Source: an uncultured Balneolaceae bacterium (GTDB taxonomy: Bacteria > Bacteroidota > Rhodothermia > Balneolales > Balneolaceae). From it: a stretch of DNA of 21,305 nucleotides. Where the stretch lies: positions 1-21,305 of the forward strand of contig CALKWT010000088.1 of NCBI GenBank assembly GCA_938003885.1, in the 5' to 3' direction. Below, in pieces: positions 5,905-13,946 of this stretch (position 1 is the first letter of the stretch; the number at the start of each line of letters is the position of its first letter). Position numbers and translations under genes: made by a program. Under the pieces are notes generated by a model, which saw nothing but the letters and a program-made list of their open reading frames with translations, ran no database searches and was not told where the DNA came from.

Positions 5905-7533
5905 TTATGGATTTTGCTTGTCTGCCGGGGAGTATCCGTCGACGATCCAGCTTTGTGATGGCTGTTTGTAGAGAGCGGCCGTCCAGTCCGGAAGGCTCTC
6001 AAATTCTGTATTCTGAAGAACCATCAACCCTTTCTCTTCAGAAACAGTAATGAAGTTTTCAACCCACTCCTCGGAGTATTTCGTATAATCTACAGGACGA
6101 ATTCCTATCCAGACCATAAAAATGATAAGCGGTACAAGAAGCCCTATTTCACGCTTGTTCAGATCTGTAAGACTGTTATTCTCCTCTTTTGTGATCGGGC
6201 CCAACATTAATCGCTGATAGAGCCACAACATATAGACAGCCGCCAGAATGACTCCAGTGGTAGCAATCACGGCAAAGGTTTTGTTACTGTAGAGCTCTGA
6301 AGAGAAGGAACCGTTCAGAATCAAAAATTCTCCGATGAATCCGTTTAATCCGGGCAATCCAATGGATGCCAGGCTGGAGATGAGAAAAAGAGTGGCCATC
6401 ACAGGCATCACTTTGGCAATGCCTCCGTAGTCTGCAATTTCTCGAGTGTGCCTGCGGTCATAAATCATGCCCACCAGCAGGAAGAGGGCTCCTGTGGAGA
6501 GTCCGTGATTCACCATTTGGATGATTGCGCCCTGAACAGCAATCGTATTGAATGCAAAAATGCCGAGAACCACAAAACCAAGGTGACTCACGGAGGAGTA
6601 AGCAACCAACCTTTTCATATCCTTTTGAACCATTGCCACCAATGCACCATACACAATTCCGATCACAGCAAGAACTGCCATAAAGGGTGCAAACTCTGCA
6701 AACGCATTGGGAAAGATCGGCATGCAGATTCGGACCAGTCCGTAGGTACCCAGTTTAAGCATGATAGCTGCAAGTACAACAGAACCTGCGGTTGGCGCTT
6801 CTGTATGGGCATACGGTAACCAGGTATGAAATGGGAAGAGGGGTACCTTAATACAGAAGGCAAGCGCAAAAGCCAGGAACATCCAGGTCTGCTCAACCAA
6901 CCCGATCGTATATTCCGGGCCGGAGATAAAGCGCCAGTCGGATGTAAAGGTGTAGGCCTCCGTAGCTGCCCCCGCGTGGAATCCAAGGTAGAGCAGGGCA
7001 ACCAGCATAATTAAAGAACCGACGAGAGTATAGATAAAGAACTTGACCGTAGCACGAATTCGGTCGCTCCCTCCCCAGATACCAATCAGAAAGTACATGG
7101 GAATCAGGGAGAGCTCAAAAAACACATAGAAGACAACCAGATCCAGTGCAGCAAAGACGCCCAGAGAAGCGGTCTGCAAAATCAGGAGCATGGAGTAGTA
7201 ACCGATAAGACTCTTATTTATCGAGTTCCATGAGGCCAGGACGACGATCGGCCCAAACAGAGTCGTCAGCATAAACAGAAGCAGACTCAGTCCGTCCAGT
7301 CCCACCAGATACTTGACATCCATCGCCGGAAAGATTGCCAGGCCCTCTGTTACATATTGGGGAACGGATGAACCTGCAATATCAAACCCGAAAAAAAGAG
7401 GCAGTGAGAGCAGGAAGGTGATTGTCGTGACAATCAGACTGATCCATTTGACGGCGTTATCATTTCTGAAGAACAGAAATGCGAGGACACCTGCCAGTGG
7501 AAAATAGATAGTTAAATTTAAAAGAAACTCCAT
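5905..7533 (-). CDS. nuoM: NADH-quinone oxidoreductase subunit M
   Basis: 542 residues, about 14 membrane segments. Middle antiporter-like subunit of the complex I membrane arm. Conserved charges: Glu140 in TM5 (FYVFFELSLIPMYFLIGIWG, a NuoM hallmark), Lys229 in TM7 (FCIKVPLFPFHTWLP), Lys260 in TM8 (MLKLGTYGLVR), and Glu402 in TM12 (NGFIGEFLIL), where NuoM carries Glu in place of the Lys of L and N. The AH-EAPTAGSVVLA loop and VNHGLSTGALFL are also diagnostic. The C-terminus extends some 40 residues past the last helix (about 500-542) and is hydrophilic, slightly longer than common. Starts 18 bases after nuoL; the pterin dehydratase gene follows after 14 bases. Confidence 0.97.
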   Translation of the reverse strand: MEFLLNLTIYFPLAGVLAFLFFRNDNAVKWISLIVTTITFLLSLPLFFGFDIAGSSVPQYVTEGLAIFPAMDVKYLVGLDGLSLLLFMLTTLFGPIVVLASWNSINKSLIGYYSMLLILQTASLGVFAALDLVVFYVFFELSLIPMYFLIGIWGGSDRIRATVKFFIYTLVGSLIMLVALLYLGFHAGAATEAYTFTSDWRFISGPEYTIGLVEQTWMFLAFALAFCIKVPLFPFHTWLPYAHTEAPTAGSVVLAAIMLKLGTYGLVRICMPIFPNAFAEFAPFMAVLAVIGIVYGALVAMVQKDMKRLVAYSSVSHLGFVVLGIFAFNTIAVQGAIIQMVNHGLSTGALFLLVGMIYDRRHTREIADYGGIAKVMPVMATLFLISSLASIGLPGLNGFIGEFLILNGSFSSELYSNKTFAVIATTGVILAAVYMLWLYQRLMLGPITKEENNSLTDLNKREIGLLVPLIIFMVWIGIRPVDYTKYSEEWVENFITVSEEKGLMVLQNTEFESLPDWTAALYKQPSQSWIVDGYSPADKQNP

Positions 7534-7551
7534 GATAATTGTCTGAATTCT

Positions 7552-9561
7552 TTAAAAAAGGATAAGGGAGATTACAAGAATAACACCCAAAACGAAAAAG
7601 AGGGCGTAACTGGTAACGATTCCGGTCTGGGTATACCTTAGCAGGCTTCCTGACAACCGTACAATTCCCGCCACCGTATTGACCAGGCCATCCAATATTT
7701 TCATATCAAAAACGGCCAGAACCTTGTCTGAAAGCCGGTTGACGGGACCGATGATGAATCTCTCATAGATCTCATCAAAGCTATACTTCCTCTGCCATAC
7801 GCCATACAGACTCCCAAACCTGGACTCTATACGTGAATCAGCCTCCAGCAAACCATCATTACTATACATTCTCCAGGAAGTATAGACAGCTGCAGCGGCT
7901 ACAATAATCGCAAACATCATCAGTACCCATTCCGTAGCGACTGAAAGGGTCAGCGGAATGTCTGCAGCAATGGGTGCAAGCCAGTTACTTAACCAATTTT
8001 CCCAGCCCAGGGGGCCAAAAACAAAGTTGGGAAGACCGATTGCCCCAGCCACCACCGCCAGGATTGCAAGTATCCATAATGGCAGTGTCATGGTTGACGG
8101 ACTTTCGTGCAAGTGCTTCTCGGCTCCCTCTGTACCCTCTATGCGCCCCGACAGTTTAAATGTGCCGTGAAAGGTGGAGATGGTAAGCCTGAACATGTAG
8201 AAGGCCGTTAAGAAAGCTGTAATGGTAGCTACCCCCCACAGAATCATATAGAGCACACCTGCATAGTCACCGATACCCATGCTGAAAGCATGCATCACAA
8301 TTTCATCTTTCGAAAAGAACCCGGAAAGAGGTGGCAGGCCTGCAATCGCAATGGTAGAGATCAAAAATGTTTTATAGGTGGAGGGCATATATTTTTTCAG
8401 CCCCCCCATATTCCTGATATCCTGGGGATCAAAGTCATCACTTTTCCCCTCTGCCTTCAGACTTTTAGCTACGCCTTCCATGGTATGGATCACCGATCCT
8501 GACCCCAGGAAGAGGCAAGCTTTGAAGAATGCATGAGTAATCACATGAAAAAGTGCGGCTGTATATGCACCGGACCCGAGGGCGAGAAACATAAAACCCA
8601 ACTGGGAGACTGTGGAATAGGCGAGCACACCTTTAATATCGTATTTGGTGATTGCAATAGTGGCTGCCACAATTGCAGTCAAGGCTCCGATAACTGCAAC
8701 AATCAGCATCACCTCTGGAGTCATCACGTAGAGGGGGGACATTCTGGTAATCAGATAGATTCCCGATGTGACCATCGTCGCTGCGTGAATAAGGGCGGAC
8801 ACCGGAGTCGGGCCTGCCATGGCATCCGGCAGCCATACAAACAGCGGAATCTGAGCACTTTTACCGGTTGCACCGATAAACATCAGAAAGGCAGCCCAGA
8901 AAACTGCACTGTCGGAAAATGCATCCAGGTTGGCCAGAATAACTTCAAAATTCAGACTGCCTGTCGCGTTGAAAACGGTAAAGATCGCAACCAGAAATGC
9001 AAAGTCCCCGACCCTGTTATAAATAAAGGCCTTTTTTGCAGCTACCGCATTCTTCATATTTCTGTACCAGAAACCGATCAGCAGATATGAACAGAGGCCT
9101 ACACCCTCCCATCCGAGAAAAAGAAGCAGGAGGTTGTTCGCCAGGATGAGATTCAACATGGCAAAAATGAACAGATTCAGATAAGCAAAAAACTTCCAGA
9201 ACCCGGGATCCTCGGCCATATATCCCAGTGCGTAATAATGGATAAGGGACCCAACCCCTGTTACAACCAGTGCCATGATCAGTGACAGCTGATCGACCTG
9301 ATAGGCTATATCGACACTAAAACCGCCTGTATTTATCCAGGTAAAAAGCTTTACCTGTACAGCCCCGGCATCCGGAACGAAGTTGATGAAGAGATATAAT
9401 ACGAGGAGAAACGGTATAAAAACTGCAAAATTCGCGATTGCCCCTATCAGACTTTTTTTCTCACGGTAGCCGTGCAGAAACAAGCCTGATAATCCGTTTA
9501 ATAAAAAACCAAAAAGTGGTAGTCCTATTATTAAACTCAGGAGCGCTGTAGGTGATTCCAT
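7552..9561 (-). CDS. nuoL: NADH-quinone oxidoreductase subunit L
   Basis: 669 residues from the ATG at 9561 (a TTG lies one codon upstream and is less likely). Distal antiporter-like subunit of complex I. Evidence: GWEGVGLCSYLLIGFW with Glu152, Lys234 in TGKSAQIPLFVWLPDAM, GPTPVSALIHAATMV, YSTVSQLGFMF, and Lys418-Asp419 in LSGFFSKDEIV. The C-terminal region (about 575-645) has KYSFDEIYERFI followed by a long amphipathic stretch and a last membrane helix, which is the lateral helix that clamps the membrane arm in known complex I structures. No clear Shine-Dalgarno. First gene of nuoL-nuoM-pcd-nuoN. The other complex I genes (nuoA-K) are not directly upstream, since the next gene is divergent mrpE, so they must lie elsewhere. 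Confidence 0.97.
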   Translation of the reverse strand: MESPTALLSLIIGLPLFGFLLNGLSGLFLHGYREKKSLIGAIANFAVFIPFLLVLYLFINFVPDAGAVQVKLFTWINTGGFSVDIAYQVDQLSLIMALVVTGVGSLIHYYALGYMAEDPGFWKFFAYLNLFIFAMLNLILANNLLLLFLGWEGVGLCSYLLIGFWYRNMKNAVAAKKAFIYNRVGDFAFLVAIFTVFNATGSLNFEVILANLDAFSDSAVFWAAFLMFIGATGKSAQIPLFVWLPDAMAGPTPVSALIHAATMVTSGIYLITRMSPLYVMTPEVMLIVAVIGALTAIVAATIAITKYDIKGVLAYSTVSQLGFMFLALGSGAYTAALFHVITHAFFKACLFLGSGSVIHTMEGVAKSLKAEGKSDDFDPQDIRNMGGLKKYMPSTYKTFLISTIAIAGLPPLSGFFSKDEIVMHAFSMGIGDYAGVLYMILWGVATITAFLTAFYMFRLTISTFHGTFKLSGRIEGTEGAEKHLHESPSTMTLPLWILAILAVVAGAIGLPNFVFGPLGWENWLSNWLAPIAADIPLTLSVATEWVLMMFAIIVAAAAVYTSWRMYSNDGLLEADSRIESRFGSLYGVWQRKYSFDEIYERFIIGPVNRLSDKVLAVFDMKILDGLVNTVAGIVRLSGSLLRYTQTGIVTSYALFFVLGVILVISLILF

Positions 9562-9880
9562 CAAAGAAGTTAGTTTATTTGGCGCTTTAAATTTTTGGCA
9601 TCTTATACTGCCCTGATTACAATGGGCAAAGATACAAAATTATCATTCAATTTAAACTCCCGCTCTTAACAATATCCTCTTTTCTTACTTTTTTTCCTGT
9701 AATTACACGATCGTGCTTCTGAGTTATACTATATATATAGAGTTATTCCTGGCACACCCGATCTTCTGAATTCCATCAATAAAAGCATGTAAAAACAAAG
9801 GGGTTTTGTTGCTTTCAATAAACTTTTTTTAATATGTTGGGCTCTTATAAAATTACCATAGATATCTGTATCGTAATTAA
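9562..9880. other. Divergent intergenic control region between nuoL and mrpE
   Basis: 319 bases with no credible gene. It holds the nuoL promoter candidate (9627-9656), a 10-bp perfect palindrome CACGATCGTG (9706-9715), an AT-rich run with TATATATATAG near 9730-9740, and a weak hairpin AACAAA-GGGGT-TTTGTT near 9794 followed by a T run near 9825. No convincing mrpE promoter could be picked out; TATGTTGG near 9834 is one mismatch from TANNTTTG but lacks a well-spaced partner. Confidence 0.7.
9627..9656 (-). promoter_or_regulatory. Bacteroidota-type promoter of the nuo operon
   Basis: Minus strand: TTTA (9656-9653), 18-base spacer, TATCTTTG (9634-9627). TATCTTTG matches the Bacteroidota -7 element TANNTTTG exactly, and TTTA differs from the -33 element TTTG at one base, with accepted spacing. 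Transcription would start about 5 bases downstream, giving a leader of roughly 60 bases before the nuoL ATG. Confidence 0.6.
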
Positions 9881-10444
9881 ATGAACAAGATTTCAAAGTA
9901 CAGTCTGGCTTTATCGTTTATATCTCTCATGCTTTTCTGGACCGTGATGAGTGGCTTTTTGGATGCTATACACTTGAGCCTGGGTGTTGTTTCCGTCATC
10001 AGTGTACTGGCCATCAATTACAAAATGAAATCCTACCGCATGTATGAGGATGACATGAACGATCTCAAAGAGCTTCGTTTTATACGAGCTGTTTACTATA
10101 TCGGCTGGATGATTGTTCAGATATTCAAGGCTGGAATGCATGTGCTTGCAATATTATTTAAAAACCCGATCCCTTACAATACAAGTGTGTTAAAGTTCCG
10201 GGTGGATCTGCCCAGCGCACACGCCAAAATGATTCTGGGGAACTCAATATCCCTGACTCCCGGTACTGTAACCATGGTGATCGAGGGGGATCATTTTGTA
10301 GTACACGCACTTGATGACGATTCCTTCGGGGGAATTGTTTCAGACGAAATGCCACGGGAGGTTCTAAAATTATTCCAAAAAGAAGAACGTCAGGTTATAT
10401 ACGATGTTGAAATCATCAGAAACGAGGAGGCATTAGAGAAATAA
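9881..10444 (+). CDS. mrpE: Na+/H+ antiporter subunit MrpE (MnhE/MbhA-like)
   Basis: 187 residues. Two to three hydrophobic segments in the first half (about 8-50, and 74-95), then a soluble C-terminal domain with the family signature LGNSISLTPGTVTM (residues 119-132), VHALDDD and a final acidic helix. MrpE is a small structural subunit of the Mrp cation/proton antiporter in the cytoplasmic membrane and corresponds to MbhA of archaeal membrane hydrogenase. First gene of an eleven-gene operon; the stop codon TAA shares its last A with the ATG of mrpF. No Shine-Dalgarno is evident before the ATG. Confidence 0.93.
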   Translation: MNKISKYSLALSFISLMLFWTVMSGFLDAIHLSLGVVSVISVLAINYKMKSYRMYEDDMNDLKELRFIRAVYYIGWMIVQIFKAGMHVLAILFKNPIPYNTSVLKFRVDLPSAHAKMILGNSISLTPGTVTMVIEGDHFVVHALDDDSFGGIVSDEMPREVLKLFQKEERQVIYDVEIIRNEEALEK

Positions 10445-10719
10445 TGGAACAGTTCTTCCTGTACAGTACCGTCATCTTAACAATTATTATTGCCGTGCCG
10501 CTATATGTTGTATTAAAAGGCCCCACAGTTTTTGACAGGTTGCTTGCAACCAATGCCATTGCAACCAAGACCATCGTACTGATCGCCCTGATAGGATATT
10601 TGTTTGACCGGATGGACATGTTTGTAGATATCAACATTGCCTACGCCATCCTTGGTTTTATCAGCTCTCTCATTTTGCCAAAGTATTTCTTAAACCAACC
10701 TGAAGACAACCATGACTGA
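10444..10719 (+). CDS. mrpF: Na+/H+ antiporter subunit MrpF (MnhF/MbhB-like)
   Basis: 91 residues with three membrane helices. The family core is clear: LKGPTVFDRLLATNAI (residues 24-39), then DRMDMFVDINIAYAILGF. Small membrane subunit of the Mrp complex. Overlaps mrpE by one base and mrpG by eight, so translation is likely coupled. A GAGGAGG sequence lies 13 bases upstream within mrpE, rather far for a strong site. Confidence 0.93.
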   Translation: MEQFFLYSTVILTIIIAVPLYVVLKGPTVFDRLLATNAIATKTIVLIALIGYLFDRMDMFVDINIAYAILGFISSLILPKYFLNQPEDNHD

Positions 10720-11044
10720 GATTCAAAATATTCTGTGTATTCTGTTTGTCGTTACAGGTATTCTGTTCATGCTTGCAGGTAGTCTTGGAATCGTCAGACT
10801 GCCTGACTTTTATAGCAGGACCCATGCTGCCGGGACCAGTGATACTTTAGGGGTTATTTTTATTATTGTTGGACTGATTATCTATGAAGGTTTTACATTG
10901 ATCAGTCTGAAATTGCTACTCATCTCTATTTTTATTGCGCTTGCCAACCCGATAGGTACACATGCCCTGACACGCGCCGCTTTTAAGAAAGGAAAAAAAC
11001 CAATGCTCAAAAATAGCAGCAACCCAAAGAAGGGAGGCAATTAA
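10712..11044 (+). CDS. mrpG: Na+/H+ antiporter subunit MrpG (MnhG/MbhC-like)
   Basis: 110 residues, three membrane helices. Typical MrpG features: GSLGIVRLPDFYSRTHAAGTSDTLG (seen as G-x-L-G-I-V-R-L-P-D-F-Y and RTHAAGTSDTLG) and LANPIGTHALTRAAF. Its C-terminal tail is basic (KKGKKPMLKNSSNPKKGGN), and the last codons create the GGGAGG Shine-Dalgarno of the next gene. Starts eight bases inside mrpF; the next gene begins directly after its stop codon. Confidence 0.93.
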   Translation: MTEIQNILCILFVVTGILFMLAGSLGIVRLPDFYSRTHAAGTSDTLGVIFIIVGLIIYEGFTLISLKLLLISIFIALANPIGTHALTRAAFKKGKKPMLKNSSNPKKGGN

Positions 11045-11290
11045 ATGTTCTGGGAAGTAGAACTGATCATTTACATTTTCATTGTTCTCTCAGCGTTGCT
11101 TGCACTGAAAGTTCATGATCTACTGGTAGCCGTCGTGATGATGACTGTTTACAGCTTTTCCATTGCCCTGCTTTTTGTAGCGATGGGGGCCATAGACGTC
11201 GGATATACGGAAGCTGTGATTGGTGCAGGTATTACCGGAATACTGTTCATTCTGGTCATCTATAAAACCACTAGACACACAAAAGATTGA
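11045..11290 (+). CDS. MrpA C-terminal region, part 1 (MbhD-like, DUF4040)
   Basis: 81 residues, three membrane helices. The segment LKVHDLLVAVVMMTVYSFSIALL and the ending TEAVIGAGITGILFI match the MbhD/DUF4040 family, which in ordinary Mrp systems is the region fused after the NuoL-like part of MrpA and is related to NuoJ. Here it is a free-standing protein, as in archaeal mbh operons (mbhD). Well-placed Shine-Dalgarno GGGAGG (11032-11037) 7 bases before the ATG. Overlaps the next start by four bases (TTGA). Confidence 0.88.
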   Translation: MFWEVELIIYIFIVLSALLALKVHDLLVAVVMMTVYSFSIALLFVAMGAIDVGYTEAVIGAGITGILFILVIYKTTRHTKD

Positions 11291-11598
11291 AGATACTAAA
11301 ATCACTTGTACTCATTATTTTTGCCGCGTTGATGATCTATGCTGCATCTTCATTGCCCTATCGAGGGGATCCGAATAACCTTATGCATGCCGAGGAGAGC
11401 ATGGTCGGTTCAAAAGTAATCGGAAGCTACGCGATTCAGAACACCTATCTGGATGCAAGAACGCCCAACTTTGTTACCGTGATTCTCGGAGATTACAGGG
11501 CGATTGATACTTTTGGAGAACAGTTAGTCATCTATACAGCAGGGATGATTACGTTCCTTCTGCTTGCAGCATCCAAAAGGAGGAAAAATGAGAGATAG
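11287..11598 (+). CDS. MrpA C-terminal region, part 2 (MbhE-like)
   Basis: 103 residues. One N-terminal helix (about 4-22), a soluble loop, and one C-terminal helix (about 78-96). The segment TPNFVTVILGDYRAIDTFGE (residues 59-78) is the equivalent of the V-N-V-I-L-x-D-x-R-x-x-D-T-x-G-E motif found at the far C-terminus of MrpA, and as MbhE in archaeal hydrogenase. The start is a TTG overlapping the preceding stop (TTGA); no in-frame ATG or GTG occurs before the conserved region except deep in the first helix. It overlaps mrpB by eleven bases. No NuoL-like part is attached, so MrpA is split and its large domain is replaced by the separate MrpD-like genes downstream. Confidence 0.88.
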   Translation: MKILKSLVLIIFAALMIYAASSLPYRGDPNNLMHAEESMVGSKVIGSYAIQNTYLDARTPNFVTVILGDYRAIDTFGEQLVIYTAGMITFLLLAASKRRKNER

Positions 11599-12031
11599 AA
11601 TTGATAGCCCCATTGTACTGCTCGGATGTCGTTTGCTGAGTCCCTATATCATGCTCTTTGGCTTCTATGTAGTGATTCACGGCCATTATAGCCCTGGAGG
11701 AGGTTTCCAGGGTGGCGCTTTGTTGGGTGCCTCTTTTCTTTTAATGCGTGTTGCCGGGGGAGATGAAATTGGACGTCTCCAGCTGAAAGAACATCTTGCA
11801 AAACCGCTCGCCATTCTGGGCGTTGCCATCTATTTCGGCACCGGGCTTCTATCCATATTATTAGGTGGTAATTTTTTGGATTACTCCTTCCTTCCTATCC
11901 CGGGCATGGACACAGAGTGGCTGCGGTATACGGGTATTTTAATTATCGAGGTCGGTATCGGCCTTGCAGTTATGGCTACATTTATTATGATCTACGATAA
12001 CATGGCACGAGGTGAAGAAGAAGATGATTGA
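11588..12031 (+). CDS. mrpB: Na+/H+ antiporter subunit MrpB (MnhB/MbhF-like)
   Basis: 147 residues, four membrane helices. Signature LFGFYVVIHGHYSPGGGFQGGALLGASFLL, seen here as GHYSPGGGFQGG with the flanking helices, is the hallmark of MrpB. The chosen ATG at 11588 follows AGGAGG (11578-11583) by four bases; an upstream ATG at 11564 lies deep within the preceding gene and would add eight residues that the family lacks. Ends in an acidic run (GEEEDD) whose codons overlap the start of mrpC. Confidence 0.94.
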   Translation: MRDRIDSPIVLLGCRLLSPYIMLFGFYVVIHGHYSPGGGFQGGALLGASFLLMRVAGGDEIGRLQLKEHLAKPLAILGVAIYFGTGLLSILLGGNFLDYSFLPIPGMDTEWLRYTGILIIEVGIGLAVMATFIMIYDNMARGEEEDD

Positions 12032-12392
12032 TTTTATACTGGGCCACTATGCATACTGGTTTACGATTATCATAATGTGCATTGGCCTCTACGGCATTTT
12101 GTTTAAACGAAACCTTATTAAGAAAACTATAGGCCTGACCATTTTTCAATCCTCCATCGTCCTCTTCTATGTATCCATAGCCTCCAAATGGGACGCGACG
12201 GTCACGGTTCTGGATGAGAATATTCCCATAGAGAATGTTTCTAATTACCTCAACCCTCTTCCACATACACTGATGTTGACAGCAATTGTCGTAGGCGTCG
12301 CTATCCTTGGAGCCTCCTATGCACTTCTGATTAATATTTACAACAGGTATGGTACGCTTGATGAACAGGAACTGTTAGATAAGATTTCATGA
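12024..12392 (+). CDS. mrpC: Na+/H+ antiporter subunit MrpC (NuoK/MbhG-like)
   Basis: 122 residues from the ATG at 12024, which follows GAGGTGA (12009-12015) by 8 bases; a GTG at 12012 lies within that site. Three membrane helices. Helix 1-2 region GLYGILFKRNLIKKTIGLTIFQSS and the later NPLPHTLMLTAIVVGVA are typical of MrpC, which is homologous to NuoK of complex I. It is the membrane partner that sits beside the NuoJ-like and NuoL/M/N-like subunits. Overlaps mrpB by eight bases and mrpD by four (ATGA). Compared with some MrpC proteins it has an extended loop (about residues 56-78) between helices 2 and 3. Confidence 0.92.
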   Translation: MIDFILGHYAYWFTIIIMCIGLYGILFKRNLIKKTIGLTIFQSSIVLFYVSIASKWDATVTVLDENIPIENVSNYLNPLPHTLMLTAIVVGVAILGASYALLINIYNRYGTLDEQELLDKIS

Positions 12393-13891
12393 TGGAGTCA
12401 CAAATCCCTGCACTTATTGCCCTTACCTTGGCCCTGTTTGCCATTATTGTGCCAGCGTTCGGACTTAAAAATGAGAACTACGCTCAACCACTGGCTGTTA
12501 TAGGGGCGGGAGTCGCCAGCCTGTTTTCGCTGGTCGGCCTCATCAACTTTCTGAATAGCGGTGAAGCCATCCGTTATTCCTTTGGAGGGTGGACTGTACC
12601 CGTTGGGGTTGAATTCCTTTATGATGGTATAGCAGCCTTCTTTGTTCTAGTCATCAATAGTGTGGCGTTCTTTGTCCTGATCTACTCTCTGCATGTATCG
12701 GAAAAGGATCTTTCGGGCAGGAAAGCGGCCTATTATGCACTCACGATGCTCATGATGCTGGGTTTTAACGGGATTGTACTGACGGGAGACCTTTTTACTC
12801 TGTTTGTCTTCCTGGAGATCTCCTCCCTGGCATCCTACGGTTTGCTGGCTATCGGTGACAAACCTGCACCCTACTCAGCCTATCGCTATTTGATTATCGG
12901 TACGATCGGCGGCAGCCTCTACCTTCTTGGTATTGGATTTTTATATACCGTTACCGGCACACTCAATATTATTGACATGTCCGGTATGCTTCCCCAATTG
13001 TTTGAAAATAATGCAGTGTTCGGAGCCATCATTCTGATGGTAGTAGGAATCGCCGTCAAAGCAGCTCTTTTCCCGATGCATGGGTGGCTTCCCGATGCAT
13101 ATACTTTCTCCACTTCCAGCTCTACGGCTCTGATTGCTCCGATCGGCACAAAGATCGGCGCCTACACACTGTTCAGGATTGTTTTCTGGTTATTCGGCCT
13201 GGATATTGTAAATTTCTTTGCCCCTGTAACCTATACTTTAGGTCTCCTTGCCTGTATCGGTATTCTATACGGATCGATTATGGCGATTGCCCAAACAGAG
13301 TTTAAAAAGATGCTCGCCTACAGCAGTGTTTCTCAAATTGGATACATTATCATGGGGCTTAGTCTTGCCAATCCATGGGGGTTTGCCGGCGCGTTACTTC
13401 ATGTACTGAACCACTCGGTTATGAAAGCTGCTCTCTTTATGGTCAGCGGATACCTCAGAATGAAAGAAGGCCATAGCGACATCCGTCATTTCAATGACAC
13501 CTATCGTAAAAAATATCCCTGGATGATGGCATTTTTCACACTGGCTGCCATCTCAATGGTTGGCCTGCCACCGCTTGCCGGATTTTTCAGCAAATGGTAT
13601 TTAGCACTGGGATCGGTAAACAACAGCAACTGGTTGTTTTTGACGGTCATTTTGACAAGTACTCTGCTCAATGCCGTCTATTTTTTCAGAATTCTGGAAA
13701 GAGTCTATATGAAAAACCCTGATCAAGCTGGGGATACAAATGGGGAAATTGCGGTTCAGGAATACACGCTGGACCCAACCCCCGCAAGCGTTCTGATTCC
13801 CACAGGTATTCTGGCAATAGGGCTGCTGGTCATCGGACTGACAAACGCCATTATTGTAGGCTTTATTCTGAATATCGCTCCATTTGGGTAG
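12389..13891 (+). CDS. mrpD: Na+/H+ antiporter subunit MrpD (MbhH-like), first large subunit
   Basis: 500 residues, about 14 membrane helices, proton/cation-translocating family of NuoL/M/N. Conserved residues: Glu143 in TM5 (LFVFLEISSLASYGLL), Lys224 in TM7 (GIAVKAALFPMHGWLPDAY), Lys255 in TM8 (IGTKIGAYTLFR), His342/Lys346 (NHSVMKAALF) and Lys402 in TM12 (LAGFFSKWYL). The DAYTFSTSSSTALIA stretch is closer to MrpD than to NuoM. Overlaps mrpC by four bases. It completes the eight-gene order E-F-G-A'-A''-B-C-D that matches mbhA-H. Followed by a 55-base gap, the only sizeable gap in the operon. Confidence 0.94.
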   Translation: MMESQIPALIALTLALFAIIVPAFGLKNENYAQPLAVIGAGVASLFSLVGLINFLNSGEAIRYSFGGWTVPVGVEFLYDGIAAFFVLVINSVAFFVLIYSLHVSEKDLSGRKAAYYALTMLMMLGFNGIVLTGDLFTLFVFLEISSLASYGLLAIGDKPAPYSAYRYLIIGTIGGSLYLLGIGFLYTVTGTLNIIDMSGMLPQLFENNAVFGAIILMVVGIAVKAALFPMHGWLPDAYTFSTSSSTALIAPIGTKIGAYTLFRIVFWLFGLDIVNFFAPVTYTLGLLACIGILYGSIMAIAQTEFKKMLAYSSVSQIGYIIMGLSLANPWGFAGALLHVLNHSVMKAALFMVSGYLRMKEGHSDIRHFNDTYRKKYPWMMAFFTLAAISMVGLPPLAGFFSKWYLALGSVNNSNWLFLTVILTSTLLNAVYFFRILERVYMKNPDQAGDTNGEIAVQEYTLDPTPASVLIPTGILAIGLLVIGLTNAIIVGFILNIAPFG

Positions 13892-13926
13892 CTGACGGAA
13901 TGTTCGTAATGCATGTTGACAGACAT

Positions 13927-13940
13927 AATATTATAATATT
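13927..13940 (+). repeat. 14-bp perfect AT palindrome before the second MrpD-like gene
   Basis: AATATTATAATATT is its own reverse complement. It ends 6 bases before the ATG at 13947, exactly where a Shine-Dalgarno would be expected, in the only real gap of the operon. It could be a protein-binding site or simply keep the start region unstructured. Confidence 0.5.
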
Positions 13941-13946
13941 GGATTG

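Noticed and set aside
8533..9090. 185-codon open frame on the plus strand opposite nuoL
   Set aside because: Composition is rich in Cys, His and Asn with no recognisable family, and the opposite strand is a well-conserved nuoL; it is an antisense shadow.
13916..13937. Perfect TTGACA and TATAAT hexamers before the second MrpD-like gene
   Set aside because: They are only 10 bases apart; a sigma70 promoter needs about 16-18, so the pair is probably chance in AT-rich sequence.
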